A stretch of 19,792 nt of DNA, from assembly GCA_910588865.1 (NCBI GenBank), contig CAJUSJ010000072.1, forward strand, positions 1 to 19,792, given 5' to 3'. Position 1 is the stretch's first letter, and every line of letters starts with the position of its first letter. Position numbers and translations under genes: made by a program. Positions 13,676 through 19,792 of this stretch are shown one piece after another. The DNA comes from an uncultured Lachnospiraceae bacterium (GTDB lineage: Bacteria; Bacillota; Clostridia; Lachnospirales; Lachnospiraceae). A model generated the notes under the pieces. The model made no database searches. It was not told the origin of the DNA and saw only the letters and a program-made list of their open reading frames with translations.

Positions 13676-13698
13676 GGATTTCACGAAAGGAGGTTTGA

Positions 13699-14355
13699 AT
13701 GGAATATAGAAACAGAAGAAGGATCTGGGCATGGTTAAGCGCCTTGTGGCTGGTGGCGGCCTGTCTGGCAGGCTGCCGTCTCCCTGTGACAGGCGGTATG
13801 GGCACCGTGGAGCAAGCAAAAGACGGGGGACGGCAGTGGGAAGAGACCAGGTACTCTGACGGGACTTCCCGTCTGGCGGCGGAATTGGAATCGGGGCAGT
13901 CGGCTGGGGACGAAAGTCCGGTTCAACTGTCTGAGGTCAGTCCGGCTGTTCTGGAGATGGAGGAGACGGATATCGCCCAGACCACAGATCAGGCGGATCT
14001 TTTGACTGTGGAGGAATCCGGCGTCTACACCTCCAAGGAGGAGGTGGCCCTCTACATCCATTTATACGGCCATCTCCCTGACAACTACATCACCAAACGG
14101 GAAGCGGAGGCTTTGGGATGGGACAGCAGGGCGGGAAATCTGTGGGAAGTGGCCCCGGGCATGAGCATCGGCGGCAGCAGGTTCGGCAACTATGAAGGCG
14201 CTCTTCCAGACAAGGAAGGGCGGAAATACTATGAGTGCGATATTGATTATGAGGGCGGCTACAGGGGGGCCAAGAGGATGATTTATTCCGATGACGGCCT
14301 GATTTTTTACACAGAAGATCACTATGAGTCCTTTGAGGAATTATACGGTGAGTGA
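13699..14355 (+). CDS. Barnase-family ribonuclease with lipoprotein signal peptide
   Basis: A 218-residue precursor. Residues 1-26 form a lipoprotein signal: basic start, hydrophobic stretch and lipobox LAGC with Cys26. A polar linker rich in Gln, Ser, Asp and Glu runs to about 105. The rest (about 108-218) matches barnase almost from end to end, including LPDNYITK, EALGW, GNL, VAPG and SIGG, and DHY near the end. The catalytic set is complete: Lys133, Glu179, Arg189, Arg193 and His208 correspond to barnase Lys27, Glu73, Arg83, Arg87 and His102. The enzyme should cut RNA by transphosphorylation, outside the cell or on the membrane. AAAGGAGG lies five bases before the ATG. The barstar gene follows 17 bases later, so the pair is a toxin and its cytoplasmic inhibitor. 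Confidence 0.95.
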   Translation: MEYRNRRRIWAWLSALWLVAACLAGCRLPVTGGMGTVEQAKDGGRQWEETRYSDGTSRLAAELESGQSAGDESPVQLSEVSPAVLEMEETDIAQTTDQADLLTVEESGVYTSKEEVALYIHLYGHLPDNYITKREAEALGWDSRAGNLWEVAPGMSIGGSRFGNYEGALPDKEGRKYYECDIDYEGGYRGAKRMIYSDDGLIFYTEDHYESFEELYGE

Positions 14356-14372
14356 CAAAAGGGGGCAGGATT

Positions 14373-14669
14373 ATGAGAAAAATATTGCTGGATTTTAATC
14401 CGGACAGAACAGTGGAGGGAATCCATCAGTACTTAAGGTTCGAGATGGAATTTCCCAGCTATTACGGGAACAACTTAGATGCTTTGTACGATGAGCTTAC
14501 CTCCATCACAGAGGACACCTGTGTGGGGGTGTTTGGTCTGTTTAAGGAGAAGGGAGAGGCTTCTGCTTATCAGAGGAAGATCTGGAAGGTGATGAGAGAC
14601 GCGGAGAGGGAAAATCCTTATCTGCGGGTCATATTTGGAGACATGAAAGAAAACTATGAGGAAGAATGA
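14373..14669 (+). CDS. Barstar-family ribonuclease inhibitor
   Basis: A 98-residue cytoplasmic inhibitor of the adjacent barnase. The binding helix and loop read PSYYGNNLDALYDELTSI; Asp36 and Asp40 match barstar Asp35 and Asp39, which plug the barnase active site, and Tyr39 stands in place of Trp38. Tyr30 matches Tyr29. Barstar itself has about 90 residues. The ATG at 14373 with GGGGG seven bases upstream is preferred over an in-frame GTG at 14352, which overlaps the barnase stop. The end overlaps the next gene by 14 bases. Confidence 0.94.
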   Translation: MRKILLDFNPDRTVEGIHQYLRFEMEFPSYYGNNLDALYDELTSITEDTCVGVFGLFKEKGEASAYQRKIWKVMRDAERENPYLRVIFGDMKENYEEE

Positions 14670-15219
14670 AGAGACTATTTCTTTTGAGATCATCCATTCC
14701 AGGCGCAAGACCATGGCGATCCAGGTAAAGCGGGACGGAACCGTGTCAGTGAGATGTCCTCTGTGGGTGTCTGACAGGGAGGCCAGGCAATTCGCGGAGG
14801 AACACAGGGAATGGATATGGCAGAAACAGCAGGAGGCTCTTAAAAGAAAAGAGGAGCAGATCACCCTTACCCCGGAACAGGTAAAAAAATTCCGTCAGCA
14901 CGCCAGGTGGCTCCTGGCCCAGAAGACCTGGCAGTGGTCCCAGAAGATGGGTGTGACTTACGGGAAGATCACCATCCGCCAGCAGGCCACCAGGTGGGGG
15001 AGCTGCAGCGCCAGGGGGAATCTGAATTTCAACTGGAAACTGGTGCTGGTGCCCGAGGAACTGCTGGACTATGTGGTTGTTCACGAGCTGGCTCACAGGC
15101 GGGAGATGAACCATTCCCCCAGGTTTTGGAAGATCGTGGAGGAACAGCTGCCAGACTATCAAGAGAGGAGACGGCGGCTCAGGGACTACGAGACAGAGAT
15201 CCAGGTGGAGGAAACTTAA
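14656..15219 (+). CDS. YgjP-like (SprT-related) zinc metallopeptidase
   Basis: A 187-residue protein of the YgjP/DUF45 family. It has an N-terminal beta region (FEIIHSRRKTMAIQVKRDGTVSVRCPLWVS), the family motif TRWGSCSARGNLNFNWKLVLVP (about 112-133), and the zinc site HELAH (143-147) with NHSPRFW (152-158) supplying His153. Predicted zinc ligands are His143, His147 and His153, with Glu144 as catalyst. It is cytoplasmic; family function is poorly known. The start overlaps the barstar gene by 14 bases, which implies translational coupling. I cannot tell whether it belongs functionally with barnase-barstar or is only co-transcribed. Confidence 0.92.
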   Translation: MRKNEETISFEIIHSRRKTMAIQVKRDGTVSVRCPLWVSDREARQFAEEHREWIWQKQQEALKRKEEQITLTPEQVKKFRQHARWLLAQKTWQWSQKMGVTYGKITIRQQATRWGSCSARGNLNFNWKLVLVPEELLDYVVVHELAHRREMNHSPRFWKIVEEQLPDYQERRRRLRDYETEIQVEET

Positions 15220-15349
15220 GGAGGCGGCAGGAAAAATCCGGAGGATACGAAGGGTGAGGGAACCGGGGAATTTCCATGGGCCGTAAGAGGAGACATGAGG
15301 CTGGAAGGTAAAAACACAAAACAACAGGACAGAAAGGACAGCGGAACAG

Positions 15350-17056
15350 ATGACGGGAAAATGGATGCTATATGCGAAAAAGGCAGATTTTAATAAGATC
15401 GCGGAGGAATTTCATATAAATCCTGTGACAGCCAGGGTTATGAGGAACCGGGATGTGAGCGGCCAGGAGGCTATCAGGAGATATCTGTACGGGACCATGG
15501 CGGATTTGTATTCTCCAGGTCTTCTTAAGGACGGGGAGAAGGCGGCGGATATCCTTAAGGAAAAGACAGAAGCGGGAAAATGGATCCGGATCGTGGGGGA
15601 TTATGACATTGACGGCGTGTGTTCCACTTATCTGCTTTTCCAGGCGCTAAAGCGGGTGGGAGCCAGGGTGGATTACGAGATCCCTGACCGGGTGAAAGAC
15701 GGATATGGGATCAATGAGCAGATCATTGAGGCTGCCGCCAGGGATGGCGTAGATACCATCCTCACCTGCGACAACGGGATTTCCGCCGTGGCTCAGATGG
15801 AGCGGGCCAAGGAGCTGGGCATGACGGTGATCATCACAGACCATCATGACATTGCCAAAGAGGGGGAGAAGGATATCCTGCCCCATGCGGACGCTATTGT
15901 GAATCCAAAACAGCAGGACTGCCCTTATCCCTGGAAAGAGATCTGCGGCGCGGTGGTGGCCTACAAGCTGATCCAGATATTGTACGAGAAATTCCATATC
16001 CCTGCCGGGGAGTGGGAGGAGATGATCGAGTTCGCCGCCATTGCCACGGTGGGAGACGTGATGCGTCTGCGGGATGAGAACCGGATCCTGGTGAGGGAAG
16101 GCCTGGCCCGGCTGCCTTTGAGCAAAAGCCTGGGGCTAAAGAAGCTGGTGGAGAAAAATGATTTGGATATCACCCAGGTAAGCGCGTTCCACATCGGATT
16201 TGTCATCGGTCCCTGTCTCAACGCCGGGGGAAGGCTGCAGACCGCCAAGATGGCCCTGAGGCTTCTCTTAAGCCAGGACCAGGAGGAGGCGGACAAGCTG
16301 GCCCAGGAGCTGAAGGAGCTCAATGACCAGAGAAAGGACATGACCAGCCAGGGAGTGGAGGAGGCCGCGGTCCAGGTGGATGAGAACTATATGGATGACA
16401 AGGTCCTGGTAGTGTATTTGCCGGAATGCCATGAGTCCCTGGCGGGAATCATCGCCGGAAGGCTGAGGGAGCGGTATCACAAGCCGTCTATCGTCCTGAC
16501 CAGGGCTGCGGATGGGGTCAAGGGCTCAGGCCGTTCCATAGAAGGCTACCACATGTTTGAGGCTCTTTTGGAGGTAAAGGAGCTGCTGACAAAGTTCGGG
16601 GGACATCCCATGGCCGCGGGACTTTCCCTGGAGGAGGCCAATGTGGACCGGTTCCGCCAGGCCCTTAACCGCAACGCCAGGCTGACGGAGGAGGATTTTA
16701 TTCCCAAGATCTGGATCGACGTGGCCATGCCCATTGAGTACGTGTCTGAGCCCCTGATCCAGGAGCTTAAGATGCTGGAGCCATTTGGCCAGGGCAACGA
16801 GAAACCCCAGTTTGCCCAAAAGGCCATGCGCGTAAGGAGCGCCAGGGTGGTGGGAAAGAACCGGAACGCGGTGAAGCTGTCCATGGTGACTCCGGGAGGG
16901 GCGGCGGTGGATGGGATCCTGTTTACAGAGGGGGATCGGTTTATGGAAGAGATGGGAGCCAAAAGAGAGATGGATGTGATCTATTATCCGGATATCAACG
17001 AGTACAACGGAAACAGGACCATACAGATGGTGGTGAAGGAATACCGGTTCTGCTGA
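15350..17056 (+). CDS. recJ: Single-stranded-DNA-specific exonuclease RecJ
   Basis: A 568-residue DHH-family exonuclease, close to the usual length. It digests single-stranded DNA 5' to 3' in recombinational and mismatch repair. DHH-domain motifs are DYDIDG (84-89), TCDNGIS (139-145) and TDHHD (163-167), followed by GFVIGPCLNAGGRLQTAK. The DHHA1 domain carries SGRSIEGYHMFEAL and KFGGHPMAAGLSL, and the C-terminal part (after about 465) is the OB-fold region, starting at the typical LEPFGQGNEKPQF. It starts 130 bases after the metallopeptidase gene; the ribosome site is weak (AGGACAGCGGAACAG before the ATG). The gene ends four bases before a convergent minus-strand gene, with no clear terminator between them. 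Confidence 0.96.
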   Translation: MTGKWMLYAKKADFNKIAEEFHINPVTARVMRNRDVSGQEAIRRYLYGTMADLYSPGLLKDGEKAADILKEKTEAGKWIRIVGDYDIDGVCSTYLLFQALKRVGARVDYEIPDRVKDGYGINEQIIEAAARDGVDTILTCDNGISAVAQMERAKELGMTVIITDHHDIAKEGEKDILPHADAIVNPKQQDCPYPWKEICGAVVAYKLIQILYEKFHIPAGEWEEMIEFAAIATVGDVMRLRDENRILVREGLARLPLSKSLGLKKLVEKNDLDITQVSAFHIGFVIGPCLNAGGRLQTAKMALRLLLSQDQEEADKLAQELKELNDQRKDMTSQGVEEAAVQVDENYMDDKVLVVYLPECHESLAGIIAGRLRERYHKPSIVLTRAADGVKGSGRSIEGYHMFEALLEVKELLTKFGGHPMAAGLSLEEANVDRFRQALNRNARLTEEDFIPKIWIDVAMPIEYVSEPLIQELKMLEPFGQGNEKPQFAQKAMRVRSARVVGKNRNAVKLSMVTPGGAAVDGILFTEGDRFMEEMGAKREMDVIYYPDINEYNGNRTIQMVVKEYRFC

Positions 17057-17060
17057 GGAA

Positions 17061-17498
17061 CTAAAAGGTCTCAGGCCAGTTCAGTTTCTCCGGCACATGG
17101 AGGCTTAACTCTCTCATAAAGAGGTCGTAATTCTCATCCCGGGAATCGCAGGAGCCCACATAATGGTTGTCCGCGTAGAATTCAGCAGTAATATGAAACC
17201 TTTTTGGACAGAATGAGACAGAGCTTAGGTCTTTGTAGCTGACTTTTGTCACGGTTCCCCTTATATCCCGAAAAATTATCCCCCAGTCAAAGACAAAGAC
17301 TCGTTTGCCGCGGCAGCGAAGAAGGGTATAGCTGGTCCACAGAAGGAAGGGGAGGAGGCACAGGAGGCAGGAATTTAACAGGCCAAACTCAGGGTAAAGG
17401 GCGCTTGCGATCAGCAGAAGGGCCATAAAGCATGACAGGGTACGGGTGATGGCATTACATAGATCCGGACGTACGGTCAGTTTAGGTCTGAGCTTCAT
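17061..17498 (-). CDS. Small membrane protein with a PH-like C-terminal domain, function unknown
   Basis: A 145-residue protein. Two hydrophobic helices (about 19-36 and 39-61) are followed by a cytoplasmic domain with beta-rich sequence such as KRVFVFDWGIIFRDIRGTVTKVSYKDLSSVSF, which recalls bacterial PH/DUF304-like domains. I do not recognise a specific family. The start at 17498 is chosen over a longer frame from 17612, because AAGGAGG lies just upstream and the longer version would cross its own promoter. It faces recJ tail to tail and is divergent from glyA. Confidence 0.8.
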   Translation of the reverse strand: MKLRPKLTVRPDLCNAITRTLSCFMALLLIASALYPEFGLLNSCLLCLLPFLLWTSYTLLRCRGKRVFVFDWGIIFRDIRGTVTKVSYKDLSSVSFCPKRFHITAEFYADNHYVGSCDSRDENYDLFMRELSLHVPEKLNWPETF

Positions 17499-17534
17499 GG
17501 CGGCCTCCTTGCTTGGGCTTTTGGTTTTGTACAG

Positions 17535-17563
17535 AGTATACCACAATCCGGGGTGATCTACAA
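17535..17563 (-). promoter_or_regulatory. Promoter of the small membrane protein gene
   Basis: On the minus strand, TTGTAG (17563-17558), 17 bases and TATACT (17540-17535). It is back to back with the glyA promoter. Confidence 0.7.
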
Positions 17564-17589
17564 GGGCCGCCGGGACCCGCGACAATGTC

Positions 17590-17619
17590 TTGACACCGCC
17601 ATGGGAAAACAACTATACT
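17590..17619 (+). promoter_or_regulatory. Promoter of glyA
   Basis: A perfect TTGACA (17590-17595), an 18-base spacer and TATACT (17614-17619). It predicts a leader of roughly 85 bases before the glyA start. Confidence 0.85.
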
Positions 17620-17639
17620 AGGAACGTACCATAGACGGC

Positions 17640-17673
17640 CATGGGGGACTGCCTGTGGGCAGAGGGCCCCATG
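17640..17673 (+). promoter_or_regulatory. Hairpin in the glyA 5' leader
   Basis: CATGGGG (17640-17646) pairs with CCCCATG (17667-17673), and inside it CTGCC pairs with GGCAG around a short loop. It is not followed by a T-run, so it is a leader structure rather than a terminator. It does not match the glycine or other riboswitch patterns I know. Confidence 0.55.
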
Positions 17674-17711
17674 ATGAAAAGATATTATAGATCTGGAGGG
17701 TGAAAAAATTC

Positions 17712-18959
17712 ATGGTTAATGAAGTTATGGAGTTTATCACAAAGTTTGACCCAGAGGTAGGTCAGGCCATTGAGTCCGAGGCAGCCAGGCAGAGAAGGAA
17801 CCTGGAGCTGATCGCCTCAGAGAATATTGTGTCCGAGGCAGTGATGATGGCCATGGGTACCGTGCTGACCAACAAGTACGCGGAAGGGTATTCGGGAAAA
17901 CGGTACTATGGAGGCTGTCAGTGTGTGGACGTGGTTGAGACCCTTGCCATAGAGAGGGCCAGGAAGCTGTTTGGCTGCGACTATGCCAACGTACAGCCCC
18001 ATTCCGGAGCCCAGGCCAACATGGCGGTATTTTTGGCCATGTTAAAGCCAGGAGACACGGTTATGGGCATGAACTTGGACCACGGCGGACATCTGACCCA
18101 CGGAAGCCCGGTGAATTTCTCCGGCCTGTATTTTAATATCGTGCCCTATGGGGTCAATGATGAAGGATATATTGATTACGATGAACTGGAGAGGATCGCT
18201 GTGGAAGCCAGGCCCAGGCTCATCGTAGCGGGGGCCAGCGCCTACGCCAGAACCATTGATTTTAAAAGGTTCCGGGAAGTGGCGGACAAGGTGGGAGCGT
18301 ATTTAATGGTGGATATGGCCCACATCGCGGGACTGGTGGCGGCAGGTCTTCATCCAAGTCCCATGGCTTACGCCGACGTGGTGACCACCACCACCCACAA
18401 GACCTTAAGAGGTCCAAGAGGAGGCATGATCCTGGCAAATAAGGAGGCAGCGGAGAAATTCAACTTCAACAAGGCCATTTTCCCTGGAACCCAGGGCGGT
18501 CCTTTGGAGCATGTGATTGCCGCCAAGGCGGTGTGCTTCGGGGAGGCGCTGAAGCCGGAATTTAAAGAATATCAGCGGCAGGTGGTGAAAAACGCGGCAG
18601 CCCTGGCCGCGGCTCTGGAGAACCAGGGCTTTAAGATTCTCACCGGAGGCACGGACAACCATCTGATGCTTGTGGATTTGAGAGCCATGGACATCTCCGG
18701 CAAGGAGCTGCAGAACTGGTGCGATGAGGTGTACATCACTCTCAACAAGAACACGGTGCCCAATGACCCCAGAAGTCCTTTTGTCACTTCCGGCGTGCGG
18801 ATCGGAACTCCGGCCATCACCTCAAGAGGCTTAAAAGAGAAGGATATGGATAAGATCGGGGAGTGTATCTGGCTGGCGGCCACTGATTTTGAGAACAAGG
18901 CAGACTATATCCGGGGCCAGGTTACGAAGATCTGCGACGAGTATCCGATTTATGGCTGA
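17712..18959 (+). CDS. glyA: Serine hydroxymethyltransferase
   Basis: A 415-residue PLP enzyme that interconverts serine and glycine with tetrahydrofolate, supplying one-carbon units. Family motifs include NLELIASENIVS, NKYAEGYSGKRYYGGC, the HSGAQAN cofactor region, DMAHIAGLVAAG and VVTTTTHKTLRGPRGG with Lys230 as the PLP lysine. The length is standard. The ATG at 17712 is preferred: the GGAGGG site (17695-17700) overlaps the upstream GTG at 17700, which therefore cannot be used efficiently. The SGNH hydrolase gene follows after 18 bases. Confidence 0.97.
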   Translation: MVNEVMEFITKFDPEVGQAIESEAARQRRNLELIASENIVSEAVMMAMGTVLTNKYAEGYSGKRYYGGCQCVDVVETLAIERARKLFGCDYANVQPHSGAQANMAVFLAMLKPGDTVMGMNLDHGGHLTHGSPVNFSGLYFNIVPYGVNDEGYIDYDELERIAVEARPRLIVAGASAYARTIDFKRFREVADKVGAYLMVDMAHIAGLVAAGLHPSPMAYADVVTTTTHKTLRGPRGGMILANKEAAEKFNFNKAIFPGTQGGPLEHVIAAKAVCFGEALKPEFKEYQRQVVKNAAALAAALENQGFKILTGGTDNHLMLVDLRAMDISGKELQNWCDEVYITLNKNTVPNDPRSPFVTSGVRIGTPAITSRGLKEKDMDKIGECIWLAATDFENKADYIRGQVTKICDEYPIYG

Positions 18960-18977
18960 CAGAGCACAAGGAGAATT

Positions 18978-19610
18978 ATGAAACTGGAAGGAAAGAAAAT
19001 CGCTTTTTTGGGAGACAGCATTACAGAGGGCCATGGTCTGGAGAGCACAGAGGGGGCCTACTGGAATCTTTTGAAAAAAAGAGAAGGACTGTCAGAGATC
19101 TACGTGGATGGAATTGGAGGTACCCGGTTCACAAAGCAGTGGATGCCCAGTGAAAATCCCAGACACGACAATGAATTTGTCTCCAGGGTAAAAAACATTC
19201 CCCAGGATGCGGATGTGATCGTGGTATTCGGGGGAACGAATGATTTCGGACACGGGGACGGACTCCTGGGAAACAGGGGAGATAAGTCTCCCCATACATT
19301 TTATGGAGCCTGCGACCTGCTGATTCGACGCCTGATGGAGCACTGCCCTGGGGCAGAATTGGTTTTTATGACACCTGTACACCGCCTGGTTGAGGAACAG
19401 AACGGACGGAGGCTTCAGGATTATGTACAGGCCCTGCGCCAGGTGGCAGAGTATTACGGGGTTCCGGTGGTGGATTTGTACGCCACAAGCGGGATACAGC
19501 CAAAAGTTCCGGTTAATCAGGAACGCTATTGTCCTGACGGGCTCCATCCCAATGAGGCTGGGCACGAGAGAATATACCGGCGTTTGAAAGGGGTTCTGGA
19601 GAGCCTGTAG
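18978..19610 (+). CDS. SGNH/GDSL-family hydrolase (esterase)
   Basis: A 210-residue SGNH hydrolase. Block I is FLGDSITEG with nucleophile Ser14, block II supplies Gly in GIGGT, block III is GGTNDF with Asn88, and block V is DGLHPN with Asp187 and His190. All catalytic residues are present. No signal peptide is seen, so it is probably cytoplasmic, removing acyl groups from sugars or other small esters. AAGGAG lies six bases before the ATG. It is probably co-transcribed with glyA; the link in function is not evident. Confidence 0.93.
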   Translation: MKLEGKKIAFLGDSITEGHGLESTEGAYWNLLKKREGLSEIYVDGIGGTRFTKQWMPSENPRHDNEFVSRVKNIPQDADVIVVFGGTNDFGHGDGLLGNRGDKSPHTFYGACDLLIRRLMEHCPGAELVFMTPVHRLVEEQNGRRLQDYVQALRQVAEYYGVPVVDLYATSGIQPKVPVNQERYCPDGLHPNEAGHERIYRRLKGVLESL

Positions 19611-19640
19611 AGGCGGTTTTAAATGGGCATATGCGGTTAC

Positions 19641-19661
19641 GTTCACAGGGCACCTGTGAAC
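19641..19661. repeat. Perfect inverted repeat after the SGNH hydrolase gene
   Basis: GTTCACAGG (19641-19649) and CCTGTGAAC (19653-19661) form a 9-pair hairpin with a 3-base loop. There is no T-run, so it is a poor terminator. The word GTTCACAGG also occurs at 3907-3915 in another intergenic gap. Confidence 0.6.
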
Positions 19662-19702
19662 AGTCACAGCGGCAGCTACTGAGGCCGCGGCACAAAATAA
19701 AG

Positions 19703-19745
19703 TTGTATTTTTGCTCTGTTCATGGTAAAATGTGGACAGAGCAAA
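19703..19745 (+). promoter_or_regulatory. Promoter overlapped by a perfect 10-bp inverted repeat, for a gene beyond the window
   Basis: TTGTAT (19703-19708), 17 bases and TAAAAT (19726-19731) make a plausible promoter. TTTGCTCTGT (19710-19719) and ACAGAGCAAA (19736-19745) flank the -10 as a perfect inverted repeat with 16 bases between. This could be an operator pair or, in part, a transcript-start hairpin. No gene start is visible before the window ends. Confidence 0.55.
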
Positions 19746-19792
19746 GATTTCTCAGGGCTTTGGCCGATAGGTTGGCTGAGGTGTTTTCGCGG

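Noticed and set aside
17499..17612. A longer N terminus for the PH-like membrane protein
   Set aside because: The extension covers the TTGTAG-17-TATACT promoter, and AAGGAGG directly precedes the ATG at 17498.
17640..17711. A glycine riboswitch before glyA
   Set aside because: The leader is too short and shows only one hairpin, without the conserved glycine-aptamer sequences.

Overview
The window looks like chromosomal DNA of an anaerobic, gut-type Firmicute, most likely a Lachnospiraceae member (Clostridium cluster XIVa). The signs are strong AGGAGG-type ribosome binding sites, TTGACA/TATAAT promoters, a mannose-family PTS, a tRNA-Arg without an encoded CCA, and a TxpA-like type I toxin. 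This placement comes from gene style, not from a database comparison.

Layout. (1) 114-3041: an M24-fold (Xaa-Pro peptidase/creatinase) protein that appears to have lost most metal ligands, then an orphan family-5 solute-binding lipoprotein ending in a strong terminator. (2) 3093-9705: a UTRA-type GntR regulator (minus strand) divergent from an operon encoding a formylglycine sulfatase, PTS EIIA, EIIC, EIID, a PHP/DUF3604-like protein and EIIB. (3) 9726-9923: tRNA-Arg(ACG) with its own promoter and terminator. (4) 9924-10870: a small-RNA/toxin island: two tandem copies of a type I toxin-antitoxin module, each with a 29-residue membrane toxin on the minus strand and a convergent antisense RNA on the plus strand. 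(5) 11040-13565: kduI, an FCD-type GntR regulator and a class A beta-lactamase-fold serine hydrolase, behind a promoter carrying a perfect GTATAC-centred palindrome. (6) 13699-15219: a lipoprotein-anchored barnase, a barstar and an overlapping YgjP-like metallopeptidase. (7) 15350-19610: housekeeping genes recJ, a small PH-like membrane protein (minus strand), glyA and an SGNH hydrolase. The window ends in a promoter overlapped by a perfect inverted repeat.

Working together. Regions 2 and 5 fit uptake and breakdown of unsaturated, sulfated uronate-containing disaccharides such as glycosaminoglycan fragments: the PTS imports and phosphorylates, the sulfatase removes sulfate, and KduI isomerises the 4-deoxy-5-keto-uronate released by an unsaturated glucuronyl hydrolase. 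That hydrolase, the polysaccharide lyases, KduD and the sulfatase-maturating enzyme are not in the window, so the pathway assignment is an inference. Two separate toxin-antidote systems of different kinds (type I RNA-regulated; barnase-barstar) lie about 3 kb apart on either side of the kduI operon.

The most notable items are the tandem type I modules with a 5' UTR that can fold over its own ribosome binding site, the lipid-anchored barnase, the metal-site loss in the M24 protein, and the DUF3604-like gene inserted between the PTS EIID and EIIB genes.
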